A DNA stretch of 64,000 bases, taken from assembly GCA_039105265.1 (NCBI GenBank), contig JAPFFF010000068.1, forward strand, positions 248,001-312,000. The letters are read 5' to 3'. Source of the stretch: Tritrichomonas musculus. Taxonomy: Eukaryota > Parabasalia > Tritrichomonadida > Tritrichomonadidae. Below the pieces are notes generated by a model. It searched no databases. It saw only the letters and a list, made by a program, of their open reading frames with translations, and was not told the origin of the DNA. The translations under genes were made by a program, and so were the position numbers. This document shows positions 19,306-28,378 of this stretch, in pieces. Position 1 is the stretch's first letter. The number at the start of each line of letters is the position of its first letter.

Positions 19306-20786
19306 TCTTGAAAAATTTAATTTTTATCTTCATATATTAAGTTAAACAATATTTTACAGATATCCTGTACTTTATTCAGATATATATTATGTGTATATTT
19401 ATATTTGATATTTCTAATATTAAAATATAATTAAAATCAAGCGTCTCAATAGCCTCGTTTTTAAAAATGAAAAATGATTTTTTTCAAAAATTAAGATTTT
19501 TAAATAGAAATTTCTAAATGAAAATTATGCTATTGAAGATTAAATTGATATATTCATTCGTTTAAACACATAAAATTTGAAGGTTGCCAAATATGATATT
19601 TTTTATCTGCTTTTTCAAGTTAAATAGAAATCAGCTTATTTAAGAATTCATACCAAGCATGACTTAATGGTATTTAAAAAATATCAAAATTTTAAAAATT
19701 TAATGGTAAAAAGTTTGTTGAAAAATTGAGAGCTAGCTAAAAATAGAGTCGGAGTGGTTTTACCGTAGATAATTCATTTATGGAATATTGGTGAGAATAA
19801 GAAATAATAGATGAGATAGGTGAGAATAAGAAATAATAAATGAGATAGGTGAGAATAAGAAATAATAGATGAGATAGGTGAGAATGAGAAATAATAGATG
19901 AGAAAAATGATGATATATAATATTAAATGGCAAGGGGAAAAAAGAAAAAAATAATACTTATTAAAATTATCATTTAATCTGTAATTAATATTTACAAATT
20001 CAGAGCAACCAAAAAGAAGAAAATCTTATAAAAATCTTAAAATATAAATATATTTCAAAAAAAAATTAATAATTATGCGTAAAATCAAGTAAATGCTTAA
20101 CAGCCGTTTACAATTAGTTTACAATTTTATACAAACCTTGATTTTTCTTTCACTAAAAGAGAAAAAAACAATATTACTAATATAATTTAAAACACTAATT
20201 TATGTAGAATAATCTAATGCACTTGTATCTTTGTTTTTTTTACATAAGTTTTATAACATTCATGAGAATTTGCATATTAATAAATTGCTTTATTCAAAAT
20301 ATAAAAACGTAAATATACGTAAAAAATGATGGAGAATATTATGTGAGATGGTAGAGATTTTTTATTTAAGCATATTGGTGATTAATCTGAATATCATGAA
20401 AAAAGCATTGATTTCTAAAATTGCGTTTTTGCTTATGATATTATGAAGCCTTGCATAAAATTTGGTGCTCTACAATGCCAGTATGCTATTTTTTTCCCCC
20501 TATTGATGCTAAAAATAATTTAATTTAATATGTTTCCTAAAAATGGTATTTAACAGTGAAAATTATACTAATATAAACTTTATCAATTGCTGATAAATAT
20601 ATGTTTCTTTGGGATTTTTCTTGCTTAAATGCTGCGGCACTTCACATTTTTTTCTTACTTTTGTGATATGAACTTTGAAAAAAACTCACCTTGGAATTTT
20701 TTTTTAAAAAAAACTCACCTTCAAAATTTTTTTTTTTAAAAAACTCACTTGTGATGTGAAAAAAGTTTTAAAAATAAAAAAGTCCC
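19306..20786 (-). repeat. MULE right terminal inverted repeat (1481 bp)
   Basis: Near-perfect reverse complement of 8840-10322, two bases shorter. The outer tip reads GGGAC inward on the minus strand. The target duplication follows immediately at 20787-20796. Confidence 0.95.
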
Positions 20787-20796
20787 TTATTTAAAA

Positions 20797-21129
20797 TATG
20801 TATTTAAAGGACCTGAAAAGACACCCCAATTAGAAGGCTCACTACCTGAAAAAGCAGAGTCATATAAGGAGTTGATAAAAGATGAACTTTGCGTAAATAC
20901 CTTAAATGAATTTATTGAAGAAGAATCTAATACATGTGAGGCTATTCATGAGATGTATACCGAATTGATGTGTGCTGTTGATGGATATGAACAAATATCA
21001 ACAGATGAACAACTAGGACAAACAAAGGTTATTCGATATCTTCAAGACCCTGTACCACTTCCAACACCCGAGCATGACCCATTTTTAGCTGAGGTTGGTT
21101 ATTCGAACCTGGGAGATTTATTGATAAAT
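20797..21129 (+). pseudogene. X1 Trp-rich repeat protein gene, part beyond the MULE
   Basis: Matches the X2 protein from just after the MULE target site for about 110 residues with only a few differences. X-type sequence ends at 21129, where Polinton B begins. The fragment lies on the plus strand like the first part. Confidence 0.85.
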
Positions 21130-21169
21130 ATGTACCGCTGTATTTATTTTACAATATGAATTGCAAGTA

Positions 21170-21679
21170 ATGAAAAAATATGAATGTAATAATTGGAATG
21201 AATGGGTTAAATATAAAAAAGTACACTCAAAAGCAGTAAATTCTGAATTAGGTTTTAAGATTCAAGAAGATTATAACAAGAATATGAAAAATGTTATACC
21301 AATTGGCGGTGAAATAAATGGTGAAGCTGAAATATCAGAACAATTAGGAAAAATATTATCCCTAACAATTGAACTAATAATTAACGTTGGACTTGGATAT
21401 ACAGAAGAAAAGAAAGGACGATTTACACAATTAGCATGGGAAATATTGGAAAATAAATTGACTAAAGAAGAAAAGAAACAATTACGAGAACACTTTGGTT
21501 CAAATATTGATAAACATATTAATTTGAATGTTGGCGGAAATTACATTGAAGTTAAAGATTTGTATAAATCATTGTATAAAGCTTCTCGCGACAAAACATA
21601 TATTAAATCAAGAACTGATGAAAAACTAGCTAAAGTTGAATCTGATGATGACGATGATGAAGCTGAAGATGAAGCATAA
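21170..21679 (+). CDS. C-terminal portion of a Polinton protein related to the Y 764-aa protein
   Basis: An in-frame ATG lies at 21170, and the frame is also open back to the element boundary. About 170 residues. A W-x-x-W-V-x-Y-K segment near the N-terminus and the helical body correspond to the region EQWIYWKQQ onward in the Y protein at 47600-49894. The last 15 residues are acidic (Asp/Glu). It is tail-to-tail with the 419-aa gene, as in Y, supporting orthology. Function is unknown in both. Confidence 0.5.
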   Translation: MKKYECNNWNEWVKYKKVHSKAVNSELGFKIQEDYNKNMKNVIPIGGEINGEAEISEQLGKILSLTIELIINVGLGYTEEKKGRFTQLAWEILENKLTKEEKKQLREHFGSNIDKHINLNVGGNYIEVKDLYKSLYKASRDKTYIKSRTDEKLAKVESDDDDDEAEDEA

Positions 21680-21697
21680 AAAAAATATTTAAATAAT

Positions 21698-22957
21698 TTA
21701 TTTTTTTGGTAATCTGAAAGTTGATATATGTGTTTTTGGTTTGTTTTCTGACTTACTCTCATTAATCTTTGGTAAGTTTCCATTGGTTGCATTATTTGTT
21801 TCACTGGTTAAAGATGATTTTTTTGGCTCTGCATTAAAATTAAAATTAGTACCTGTTGGCATATTAAATGTTGTGGGTTGAAAGTAATTCATTGGACTAA
21901 AGTTATTAGGATTTTGTTGTACAGAGCTTTGAGGTTTCATCCATGTATTTGTATCCAAGCTTTGCTTGGCTGAGGAACGAAGTTCCGTATTCGATACATT
22001 GCTGAAAATAGAGCTCGGTAATGTCTCAACACCTGGTTTCATTGTAGTCGTACTCTCATTTTCGGCCGAGCTTTGCTCGGTTTCTTTATCCAAATCCGAG
22101 CTTTGCTCGGCTGAGGCACTACGTGCCGAATCCCGTAACATAGATGGAACTGGAGGATTTATTTTTTTAGGTCTTATTTCATCATAATCATATTTATTAT
22201 TGATATCGACATTACTTGTTTCATATTTACCATCATTATCATTTTCTGAAATATCCATTAATGGTTCAAGGCTTTCAGGAGTTTCATTAAAATGGACTTT
22301 TAATAATGGACTCACATAATTAGATTTAAATACATTAATAACAGGAAAATGGTAATGCCAATTTTGAAATTCATATTTAAATTTTTTTAAATCAGCTTCC
22401 TCATTCAAATTTCGTAATTCAACACGATTCCATTCATTCATAAAAGTTTCAGGTTTGAAACAAAGAAATATGTGTAACGGAAGTGGTTTGATTTTTCTAT
22501 TTACATCTCCTTCGGAATCTAATTCAAAACAGAAATTATTTGTTTCTTTAATAGCATATTTATATCCACAATCTTCCATTAATACAATATATGATTTATT
22601 TAGTTCATCAAACCATCTTTCAACAAATTTAATATCTGTATTTCCAATTTTAGAACCAATTTCAATAGAAATGACAAATTTTCTTTTTAAATAAGGACGT
22701 TTATTATCTAAGATGTTCATTTTTGTATTCATATCAACTTTCTTAGGTAAATTTAACAATATATTATCACCTTCCATAAAAACAAATAAATCTTGATAAT
22801 TACTACTCAAATAGAAGTAAACTTTCTTATCTTTTTTATCAATATATGAATATAATGTGTGAGTTCTATCTAGAATAATAGCATCCTTATCAATTAAATT
22901 AGATTCTTGTTCTGCTGTTAATACTTCTTTATTTTCATCCTTTGTTTTACGTATCAT
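21698..22957 (-). CDS. Polinton B protein of unknown function (419 aa), hairpin-rich C-terminal region
   Basis: The N-terminal ~235 residues form a mixed alpha/beta domain. The C-terminal ~180 are Ser/Asn/Pro/Thr-rich and disordered. The disordered part is encoded across five GC-rich palindromes (21955-22127), giving runs such as ARSASAEQSSD and ELRSSAKQSLD that stand out from the AT-rich codon use around them. It holds the same place (after integrase and the small 116-125-aa gene) as the 372-aa gene of Y, which has a similar plan, folded N-half and disordered C-half, but little identity. Probably an element-specific virion or regulatory protein. Confidence 0.6.
   Translation of the reverse strand: MIRKTKDENKEVLTAEQESNLIDKDAIILDRTHTLYSYIDKKDKKVYFYLSSNYQDLFVFMEGDNILLNLPKKVDMNTKMNILDNKRPYLKRKFVISIEIGSKIGNTDIKFVERWFDELNKSYIVLMEDCGYKYAIKETNNFCFELDSEGDVNRKIKPLPLHIFLCFKPETFMNEWNRVELRNLNEEADLKKFKYEFQNWHYHFPVINVFKSNYVSPLLKVHFNETPESLEPLMDISENDNDGKYETSNVDINNKYDYDEIRPKKINPPVPSMLRDSARSASAEQSSDLDKETEQSSAENESTTTMKPGVETLPSSIFSNVSNTELRSSAKQSLDTNTWMKPQSSVQQNPNNFSPMNYFQPTTFNMPTGTNFNFNAEPKKSSLTSETNNATNGNLPKINESKSENKPKTHISTFRLPKK
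21955..21986 (+). repeat. Paired palindrome unit, B type (hairpin-CTGA-hairpin)
   Basis: First hairpin CCAAGC-TTT-GCTTGG, spacer CTGA, second hairpin GGAAC-GAA-GTTCC. In frame in the 419-aa gene. Same layout as 22096-22127 with paired stem changes. Confidence 0.9.
22066..22127 (+). repeat. Three palindromes: one single and one paired B-type unit
   Basis: CCGAGC-TTT-GCTCGG at 22066-22080 stands alone. The same hairpin recurs at 22096-22110, followed by CTGA and then GGCAC-TAC-GTGCC (22115-22127). In frame in the 419-aa gene. Confidence 0.9.
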
Positions 22958-23026
22958 TTTTCATTTGGAACAAAAATAATAAGGTCTAAATGGCTATTTG
23001 GTGCCTGGCAAACAAAAAAAACCTAT

Positions 23027-23404
23027 TTAAAAGATTAATAGGCAACTCATTACAAAAGCAGATGGTTCAATTGAGTTCCCATATAAATCTGTGAACCAAA
23101 TTTTAAAATTACGTTCATGACCAAGAAACTCATATTTTCGATATTTAGTTTGACGTCTGTTTGCTAACATAATGAAACAATCACAATAACCATCTTGTTG
23201 TACAATATCAGAGTGTACCATCAAATCTCCAACAAGAGTATCTTTAACAATTGCTCCAACATACTGTACAACAATAAATTTCTTGTTTCGACTTGATACA
23301 AATTCACTTGGTAAAGTAAATTCTTTATCTTGAGTGTGAAAATAGCGTTTAGTAACTGGTTGCTTCATTGAGTAAACATCTTTTTTTATCTCATTTGTCA
23401 ACAT
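23027..23404 (-). CDS. Conserved small Polinton protein (125 aa), possible minor capsid
   Basis: Clear orthologue of the Y protein at 46118-46468 (shared KRY-x-HTQ, SRNKK-x-IVVQY, GDLMVHSDIV, FIMLANRRQTKYRKYE, LWFTD...G). Beta-rich, with a hydrophobic C-terminal strand. In both elements it directly follows the integrase. The strand pattern, with a loop carrying D-x-x-G before the final strand, resembles small jelly-roll capsid proteins, but at ~120 residues this is only a suggestion. The start could also be Met13, which matches the start of the Y protein better. Confidence 0.65.
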   Translation of the reverse strand: MLTNEIKKDVYSMKQPVTKRYFHTQDKEFTLPSEFVSSRNKKFIVVQYVGAIVKDTLVGDLMVHSDIVQQDGYCDCFIMLANRRQTKYRKYEFLGHERNFKIWFTDLYGNSIEPSAFVMSCLLIF

Positions 23405-23435
23405 TTTTTGTTTTCAAGAACAAAAAAAGCCTTGC

Positions 23436-24848
23436 CTACAGCAAGTCATTTAATATGAAATACTGTTTATAATCATCGTTCAAGTCTTCGATAGAATCAC
23501 AAACATATTTCGTGTAAATTATTGGGACTTCAATAATTGCTTTCTCATCATCAGTTTTGGCAATTCTACCTTTCTCAGATTTCTCGTATGGGACTAAACC
23601 ATCCTTTGTTTTACTGAATGTGTGATATTGATTTAACAATCTACATTTCACATTACCGTTTTGATAACAAATGAATTCAGCTATATCATCAAATACACGT
23701 CTTCGTTTTTCATGCTTTTTTTGAGTCTTACCTTTATCAAGATGTATCAAAATTATGTTTCCACGTTTGTAATTAAGCAAGCCTTTCAATTTCTGTTTGT
23801 CATTTATCTTTCTCAGTTTCAATTTCATCATTCGAATATACCTCCATTCCAAATCAACATTATTTTGAACTTGAACTGGAGAATAATAAATCCATTTAGT
23901 TGGTGGAACCAATCCAGAACCTTGATATTCAGATAATTCATCTTCTTTATAGTCAAAATTTCGAAATCTCAATGAATTGTGAGGAGTGTTATTATAGAAG
24001 TTCACCATTTGTCTCATGAGATTATAATCAGCAATTCTTCTTTCATCTAATCCGAAGGCATTTCTAAGAGTTCTAATTACAGAATCAACATTTTTATGAG
24101 CGAGAGCGTAAGGGGAAGAATTAATTACAAATTTGACTGGATAATAATCATTGATATCGTCAATTTTCAACTCAATTTTTGAGATTGGTGACTTGATAAC
24201 ATTTTTATATCCACTTTTTTTCAAAAATGCTATTAACGTTTTCAAATTATTATGCGCAGGCTCTAAGCCCCTTCGGGGATTATGGGAAAGAATTTCATTT
24301 CTAACTTGATTTCTTAACTCAGGTTTATAATTGTATGCTACTTGTAAATCATTTGAGATATCTGTTTTGAGAATTACTTTTGTATTATCTTTCAATACAA
24401 TACATTCATCTATTAAACTAATGAATCCTGGTTCACCATCACATTTAATGGTTCGAAAGTCATATTTAGGATTCTTTTCAACAACTCGTTTTAAAGTTTT
24501 GGCTATTTCACTTTTATTTGACATTGGTTCCACAATTAGATATCTAGTATTCACATTTATCAAAACAAGATATATTTGCTCTTGTTTAATTGGATGTTCA
24601 ACATCTGCATAATAATGTGAAAACATCAAATCTTCTTCCCAACATCCTGGTTCATTTGAGAAATTTGGTTTTGACATTTTTTTGCATGCTTTGAGTTTGA
24701 AATCAGGTATGAAAGGTTCTGTTTTAATGTTATTCTTGAAAACAGGTTGTAAATCAGATTCAACAAATTTGTATTTCGATTTGAATGGATATTTCAATAA
24801 CGAAGGATATTCTTTATCATAAATTCTGAGAGATTTAGTTTTCGACAT
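23436..24848 (-). CDS. Polinton retroviral-type integrase (B)
   Basis: 470 residues. The core has an acidic residue at the first position (EEDLMF, then a strand LVLINVNTRYLIVEPM), a second Asp in IKCDGEPGF and an acidic residue before VIRTLRNAFG, in the usual order of the DDE-type rve fold. A C-terminal basic segment and small beta domain (GKTQKKHEKRRRVFDDIAEFICY...) follow, as in the Y integrase. It is ~110 residues longer than Y, mainly between the second and third core motifs. That extra stretch contains a palindrome (24259-24278). Lies between the capsid and the small conserved gene. Inserts the element into host DNA with 6-bp duplications in this family. Confidence 0.9.
   Translation of the reverse strand: MSKTKSLRIYDKEYPSLLKYPFKSKYKFVESDLQPVFKNNIKTEPFIPDFKLKACKKMSKPNFSNEPGCWEEDLMFSHYYADVEHPIKQEQIYLVLINVNTRYLIVEPMSNKSEIAKTLKRVVEKNPKYDFRTIKCDGEPGFISLIDECIVLKDNTKVILKTDISNDLQVAYNYKPELRNQVRNEILSHNPRRGLEPAHNNLKTLIAFLKKSGYKNVIKSPISKIELKIDDINDYYPVKFVINSSPYALAHKNVDSVIRTLRNAFGLDERRIADYNLMRQMVNFYNNTPHNSLRFRNFDYKEDELSEYQGSGLVPPTKWIYYSPVQVQNNVDLEWRYIRMMKLKLRKINDKQKLKGLLNYKRGNIILIHLDKGKTQKKHEKRRRVFDDIAEFICYQNGNVKCRLLNQYHTFSKTKDGLVPYEKSEKGRIAKTDDEKAIIEVPIIYTKYVCDSIEDLNDDYKQYFILNDLL
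24259..24278 (+). repeat. Palindromes in the B integrase gene
   Basis: GGCT-CTA-AGCC abuts CCCC-TTC-GGGG, overlapping by two bases. Encodes the NPRRGLEP stretch, within a region absent from the Y integrase. Confidence 0.7.
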
Positions 24849-24909
24849 TTATAATCAAAAAGGACTCAAATCAAGCACAAAAAAATATCTCAAATCAAAT
24901 CATACAATT

Positions 24910-26931
24910 TTATGCATTTACTTGTGAACCAGCTGGAGATTCATCATCAATATATTCTAAACCGTTCAAACTTAATTTGAAATAGGTATCTCTTGTGAGC
25001 CATAATTGTGTTGGGGGTGGATGCACTGTACCTTCTTCGTTAACATTATAATATGTATCATTTGGTCCTGTATATATTGGTTGACCATTTACTTGAACCT
25101 GAATGTTACCAAATCCACCATCCAAACCATCATAACAATAACCAGCAGATGAACGTTCAGTTTGAATATTGAAAACAAAGCTAGAAGCATCACTTAAAGT
25201 ATTCTTGTAGCGAACTCCGTTTGCATCATTCTTTGGCATAGTCATTGAGTCCTCAAATTCTTTAGTGCATTGTAATGATATTGCATCAAGGTCTCCAGCA
25301 GTTAATTGATTCTCAAAGAATCTTGCACCAATTGTTGAAACATTTTCATCAGGGAAGTTCTTTCCGCCAATATTGAGATAACAATTTTGATATACTGGAT
25401 TCTCGAAAACAGTCAAATCATTATGATGCTTTGGAAACATAATTGACATTGTTGTAACATTAATTAATGGAATATTCAATGTTGACTTAATTCCATTTGC
25501 GGCAGGAGCAATTGGGAATGAATGGTAATCAACTTTCTGGGATGGGATTATAATTCCTTCACGGAGAATATTTTCAATTCCTCTTCTAGTAGATTCACAG
25601 ACACCATATCCTTGCATGTTTGATTTACATAATGTGATTGTCATTCTGTTTACAGTTAATGTAGCTTTCTGTGATGAATATGTTTCGTTGAGAAGTTGTG
25701 ATTTAGCATCATGAATTGATTGAAGAGTCTGCTTAGCAGAAACAACTGGTGTTTTAACAATTTGCCAAGCATAATATCTTCCATTCTTGTCAGAATGATT
25801 TAATGGAGGTAATGTTACAGCAGGATTATGAACACAAATTTCTTCATCAGTTGCACCTGGTTGGAGTCCAAATTCTTCAAATTCTTCCTTTGTGTAACTG
25901 AAATTGAATTCCAAATCAGTAAGAATATCAGAATAACCTGTTCCATCATCTTCATCCCATTGTTCACCAAGTCGATATTGAATCTTGTATTTAACAGGTG
26001 TTGGAGTTGGTTCAGGAGATGGATCTGGAGTTGTTTCAGGAGATGGTTCGGGAGATGGGTCTGGAGATGGAGTTCCAGGTCCTGGTATAATAGCTTCATT
26101 ACCAATTTGTGTAAATTGATGTTTCAAGTGACCGCGAGCTTTAATTTCTTTCAATCGTTCTAATTCAGCAGATGTAACAGAATCATTATCTTCAAGATAA
26201 GCCTTTGTTTCAGCAACAGTATAAGGGTCAATTGCTGCCCAAACTAATCCTGCAGGAGTGACTTGGAAACGAATTGATAAATCACCGATGATTCCATTTG
26301 GGAATAAATCGAAAGCTTGAAGGGCAAGTAAATCATCAAATGGAACGTTCAAATCAAATTCAACTTGTGATTTACCACCAGATTTGAATGAATTTAGGTT
26401 AACATAAGCACCAGCAACAGTTTGTGAATAATTTGAAACGTTTTCCCAAAGTGAATGAACAAATCGTCTTCGCTTTTTTTCAGTTTCTGGTTTGACAGCA
26501 GAGTATAAAAATCCTTCTCGAACACATTCGTTTTGCTGATATCCAACATTTACATTATTATGAAGAATTTCCAATCTGTCGAATAATTGATTTGAAGATT
26601 TAAGTCCGACAAATAATTTGTAGAAGTTATTTGGGTCATCAATTTGTTGTAATTTAGCTAAATCAGTATTCAATTGTAAATCCAATTTGACATGAAATGT
26701 TAAGAATCCTTTATCAACATCAGATATGAAATGGTCTGGATGCGTTAATGAGATTTGAGAATATTGTCCTTGATGAAATGGTGCAGGTTGGTCATGACAA
26801 TCAACAGTTCTGAATGAAAATGAGCGTGTACCATCATTAGTATTAATCATTTCACGCATCTTATTAAATGTATCAAGAACGTTTCCTGCTTCAATTTTGT
26901 AATTATGTGCTCTTTCGTTGCGATACAACAT
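24910..26931 (-). CDS. Polinton major capsid protein (B)
   Basis: The start at 26931 (MLYRNERAHN) matches the Y start; the in-frame ATG four codons upstream is less likely. 673 residues, about 70% identical by eye to Y (43018-44961), including the GTRSFSFRTVDCHDQPAPFHQGQYSQISLTHP-type N-terminal block (near residues 40-70). Long beta-rich halves fit the double jelly-roll capsid fold known for Polintons. A Pro/Ser/Glu/Asp repeat (about 285-310) introduces an inserted domain (about 310-385) that differs most between B and Y, so it is probably a surface loop. It heads the operon-like series capsid, integrase, 125-aa, 419-aa, all on the minus strand. Confidence 0.85.
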   Translation of the reverse strand: MLYRNERAHNYKIEAGNVLDTFNKMREMINTNDGTRSFSFRTVDCHDQPAPFHQGQYSQISLTHPDHFISDVDKGFLTFHVKLDLQLNTDLAKLQQIDDPNNFYKLFVGLKSSNQLFDRLEILHNNVNVGYQQNECVREGFLYSAVKPETEKKRRRFVHSLWENVSNYSQTVAGAYVNLNSFKSGGKSQVEFDLNVPFDDLLALQAFDLFPNGIIGDLSIRFQVTPAGLVWAAIDPYTVAETKAYLEDNDSVTSAELERLKEIKARGHLKHQFTQIGNEAIIPGPGTPSPDPSPEPSPETTPDPSPEPTPTPVKYKIQYRLGEQWDEDDGTGYSDILTDLEFNFSYTKEEFEEFGLQPGATDEEICVHNPAVTLPPLNHSDKNGRYYAWQIVKTPVVSAKQTLQSIHDAKSQLLNETYSSQKATLTVNRMTITLCKSNMQGYGVCESTRRGIENILREGIIIPSQKVDYHSFPIAPAANGIKSTLNIPLINVTTMSIMFPKHHNDLTVFENPVYQNCYLNIGGKNFPDENVSTIGARFFENQLTAGDLDAISLQCTKEFEDSMTMPKNDANGVRYKNTLSDASSFVFNIQTERSSAGYCYDGLDGGFGNIQVQVNGQPIYTGPNDTYYNVNEEGTVHPPPTQLWLTRDTYFKLSLNGLEYIDDESPAGSQVNA

Positions 26932-26982
26932 TTTGAATAACAAAAAAAGTACTATTATGGGTCTTTTTTCGTAATGAAAACA

Positions 26983-27237
26983 ATGGGTATCGGAATCTTC
27001 AAAAAAATGAAAAACGCTTTTAAATCTGTAGGTAATACAATAAAGAATGTTGCAACTAAAGTCGGTAAAGCACTTCCCAAAGTTGTCGAAGTTGGTAAAA
27101 GAGTAACTAATGCTGTAAAACCTGTTTTGGGTGAAATACCTCTTATTGGTGATGCTGTTAGAGCAATTGATACAGGATTAAATTTTGCTGACAAAGGTCT
27201 CAAAATTGGTAAAAGTTTAATTGATGAAGTCGCATGA
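26983..27237 (+). CDS. Small cationic amphipathic Polinton protein (84 aa, B)
   Basis: Start chosen at MGIGIF because the Y and Z relatives are exactly 84 residues from the same motif. A Gly-rich, Lys-rich amphipathic N-terminal helix (about 3-45) is followed by a conserved IPLIGDAV-x-AIDTGLNFAD segment and GKS near the end. Size, charge and position divergent from the capsid gene suggest an internal virion protein or a membrane-active peptide like adenovirus protein VI; that role is inference. The gene pair is divergent, with 51 bp between start codons. Confidence 0.7.
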   Translation: MGIGIFKKMKNAFKSVGNTIKNVATKVGKALPKVVEVGKRVTNAVKPVLGEIPLIGDAVRAIDTGLNFADKGLKIGKSLIDEVA

Positions 27238-27267
27238 AAATGATTAAATTGTATTTTTTTATTCTAA

Positions 27268-27729
27268 ATGGATTTGAAAGTAATTAATGAAATAACTACT
27301 GAAATAAAGAATTTTAAATCAATTGAGGAATTCAATCTGTACTATCAGAAACACAAAGATGATATGAACAACCAGACAACTCAATATCTAAATCGGGTTT
27401 ACAAAATTGTTACACCAGATGGTGTTGAATACAGAATCACAAAAAAGAATTGTCAAAAAGAAGGTACAAAACGAGTTGGGGGAGATATATTTTTAAAGAA
27501 AGTTGTCAAAACTAATGAATTGAAAGAACTTGAACAAGATGTTATTAAAGCAGATATTGAGAATATTAAAAGTATGTTCTCACAAAATTTGTCAACATTT
27601 GATAACGAGATTAAAGATTTGAAACAAAACTATGAACTTAAATTCACAGCATTAGATAAAAAAATTGCTGAATTAACCAATACTGTAAATCAGATTGCCA
27701 AATATATTAACCAACTGATGCTGGATTAG
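27268..27729 (+). CDS. Conserved Polinton coiled-coil protein (153 aa, B)
   Basis: Orthologue of Y 42201-42677 and Z 63188-63664 (EEFNLYYQKH, TTQYLNRVYKIVTPDG-x-EYRITKKNC, GGDIFLKKV, then a C-terminal coiled coil). N-terminal ~85 residues form a compact beta-containing domain; residues ~90-150 form a heptad-rich helix. Follows the 84-aa gene by 30 bp on the same strand. Function unknown; a small structural protein is likely from context. Confidence 0.7.
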   Translation: MDLKVINEITTEIKNFKSIEEFNLYYQKHKDDMNNQTTQYLNRVYKIVTPDGVEYRITKKNCQKEGTKRVGGDIFLKKVVKTNELKELEQDVIKADIENIKSMFSQNLSTFDNEIKDLKQNYELKFTALDKKIAELTNTVNQIAKYINQLMLD

Positions 27730-27764
27730 ATTTCGCATCTCGCTCAAGCTAAAATATAAATATT

Positions 27765-28061
27765 TTAGATTTTATCGCATCGAGGAACAACTGAATGATT
27801 TAATGAATAAGTGTGAAAATTCAATTTTTTTGTTGTTGATACTTGAGGTTCATGTTGAATACTTCCTTTATCCTCGTATTTCTTAACAGTTGGTGCAGAA
27901 TTAATTCTGGTACGTTCTTTTTGCATTTTAAGTTGTAATCTATCGTAGTGATTCATTCTTTTATCATCATGAATGGTTCGTTTTTGTTCATAACTCGTAG
28001 AGTTTGAACTCAGCATCTTTGATGCCGGACACAATGTGTTCACTTGTGAGTGAAAGGACAT
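27765..28061 (-). CDS. Conserved small Polinton protein (98 aa, B) with palindrome-encoded extension
   Basis: From residue ~24 it matches the 77-aa proteins of Y and Z (TIHDDKRMNHYDRLQLKMQKERTRINSAPTVKKY, then ...LNHSVV). The first ~22 residues (MSFHSQVNTLCPASKM...) have no counterpart there and are encoded by a cluster of palindromes at 28000-28045. Divergent from the 76-aa gene, with only 15 bp between start codons. Basic and probably disordered; function unknown. Confidence 0.7.
   Translation of the reverse strand: MSFHSQVNTLCPASKMLSSNSTSYEQKRTIHDDKRMNHYDRLQLKMQKERTRINSAPTVKKYEDKGSIQHEPQVSTTKKLNFHTYSLNHSVVPRCDKI
28000..28045. repeat. Palindrome cluster at the 5' end of the 98-aa gene
   Basis: GAGTT-TG-AACTC (28000-28011), GCATC-TTT-GATGC (28013-28025), then ACACA-A-TGTGT and CAC-TT-GTG type stems to about 28045. 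Encodes the extra N-terminal residues of the B protein. Confidence 0.75.
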
Positions 28062-28076
28062 TTTTGCTTCGATTAA

Positions 28077-28307
28077 ATGTCTGAATTAAACCAATATAAG
28101 AAGGAGATTCCTGAACTTAAACGTATCAAACGAACCCTCAAAGAAAAATGTTATGATTACAAGCAACATCTAAATAATGTCAAATCTGGAATGCTTGGTT
28201 CCAGTGGGCTTGCGGTTCGTGAATCATTAATTGAAGATATTAATTCATTAAAGGAAAAAGTAAAAAAATTGGAAAACGAATTGAATGAATTAGCTAACAA
28301 GGATTGA
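28077..28307 (+). CDS. Conserved Polinton coiled-coil protein (76 aa, B)
   Basis: Near-identical to Y 41767-41994 and Z 62754-62981 (YKKEIPELKRIKR-x-LKEKCYDYKQ, SGMLGS-x-GLAVRESLIEDINSLK). Two helices with heptad spacing joined by a Gly-containing turn; likely an oligomerising small protein. In Y and Z it is the terminal gene and its 3' end lies inside the TIR; in B it is internal, next to the 201-aa gene. One of the best-conserved proteins of the family, role unknown. Confidence 0.75.
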   Translation: MSELNQYKKEIPELKRIKRTLKEKCYDYKQHLNNVKSGMLGSSGLAVRESLIEDINSLKEKVKKLENELNELANKD

Positions 28308-28338
28308 GTAATCTACGAATAAAGGTTTTTTTGGTTTC

Positions 28339-28371
28339 GGCGCATAGCACCTCAGCCAAACTTTTAGTTTG
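28339..28371 (-). repeat. Paired palindrome unit, B type, intergenic
   Basis: Read on the minus strand: CAAACT-AAA-AGTTTG, spacer G then CTGA, then GGTGC-TAT-GCGCC (one G-T pair). Third copy of the hairpin-CTGA-hairpin layout, with entirely different stem sequences. Confidence 0.8.
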
Positions 28372-28378
28372 ATTGAAA

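Larger units (their letters stand above)
8840..20786 (-). mobile_element. MULE (Mutator-like) DNA transposon, composite, 11,947 bp
   Basis: Begins GGGAC and ends GTCCC. It is flanked by a 10-bp duplication TTATTTAAAA (8830-8839 and 20787-20796). The X2 copy shows the uninterrupted target with a single TTATTTAAAA, which proves the insertion. Terminal inverted repeats are ~1.48 kb and nearly identical, differing mainly in short A/T runs near the tips, so the insertion is recent. Cargo, left to right: mariner relic, hairpin-rich spacer, two Polinton fibre-like ORFs, a MULE transposase, an ankyrin pseudogene. Target-duplication length and the transposase both indicate the Mutator superfamily. At nearly 12 kb it is long for a MULE because of its cargo. 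Confidence 0.93.
1..21129 (+). mobile_element. Polinton/Maverick X1, fragment, interrupted by a MULE
   Basis: Runs in from the left edge and ends where X-type sequence gives way to Polinton B. Parts seen in order: probable capsid C-terminus, several small genes, coiled-coil protein, polymerase B, minor-capsid-like gene (minus strand) and the start of a Trp-rich repeat protein. A second copy of the last two genes (X2) lies at about 38661-41444 in the opposite orientation and is close to identical over the Trp-rich gene, so the family was active fairly recently. X1 is incomplete: it is interrupted by a MULE, its left end is outside the window and no terminal repeat is visible. Confidence 0.8.

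Noticed and set aside
21955-22127. Transcription terminators
   Set aside because: The hairpins lie inside an open reading frame, lack a following T run and occur on both strands; terminators of this kind are bacterial.
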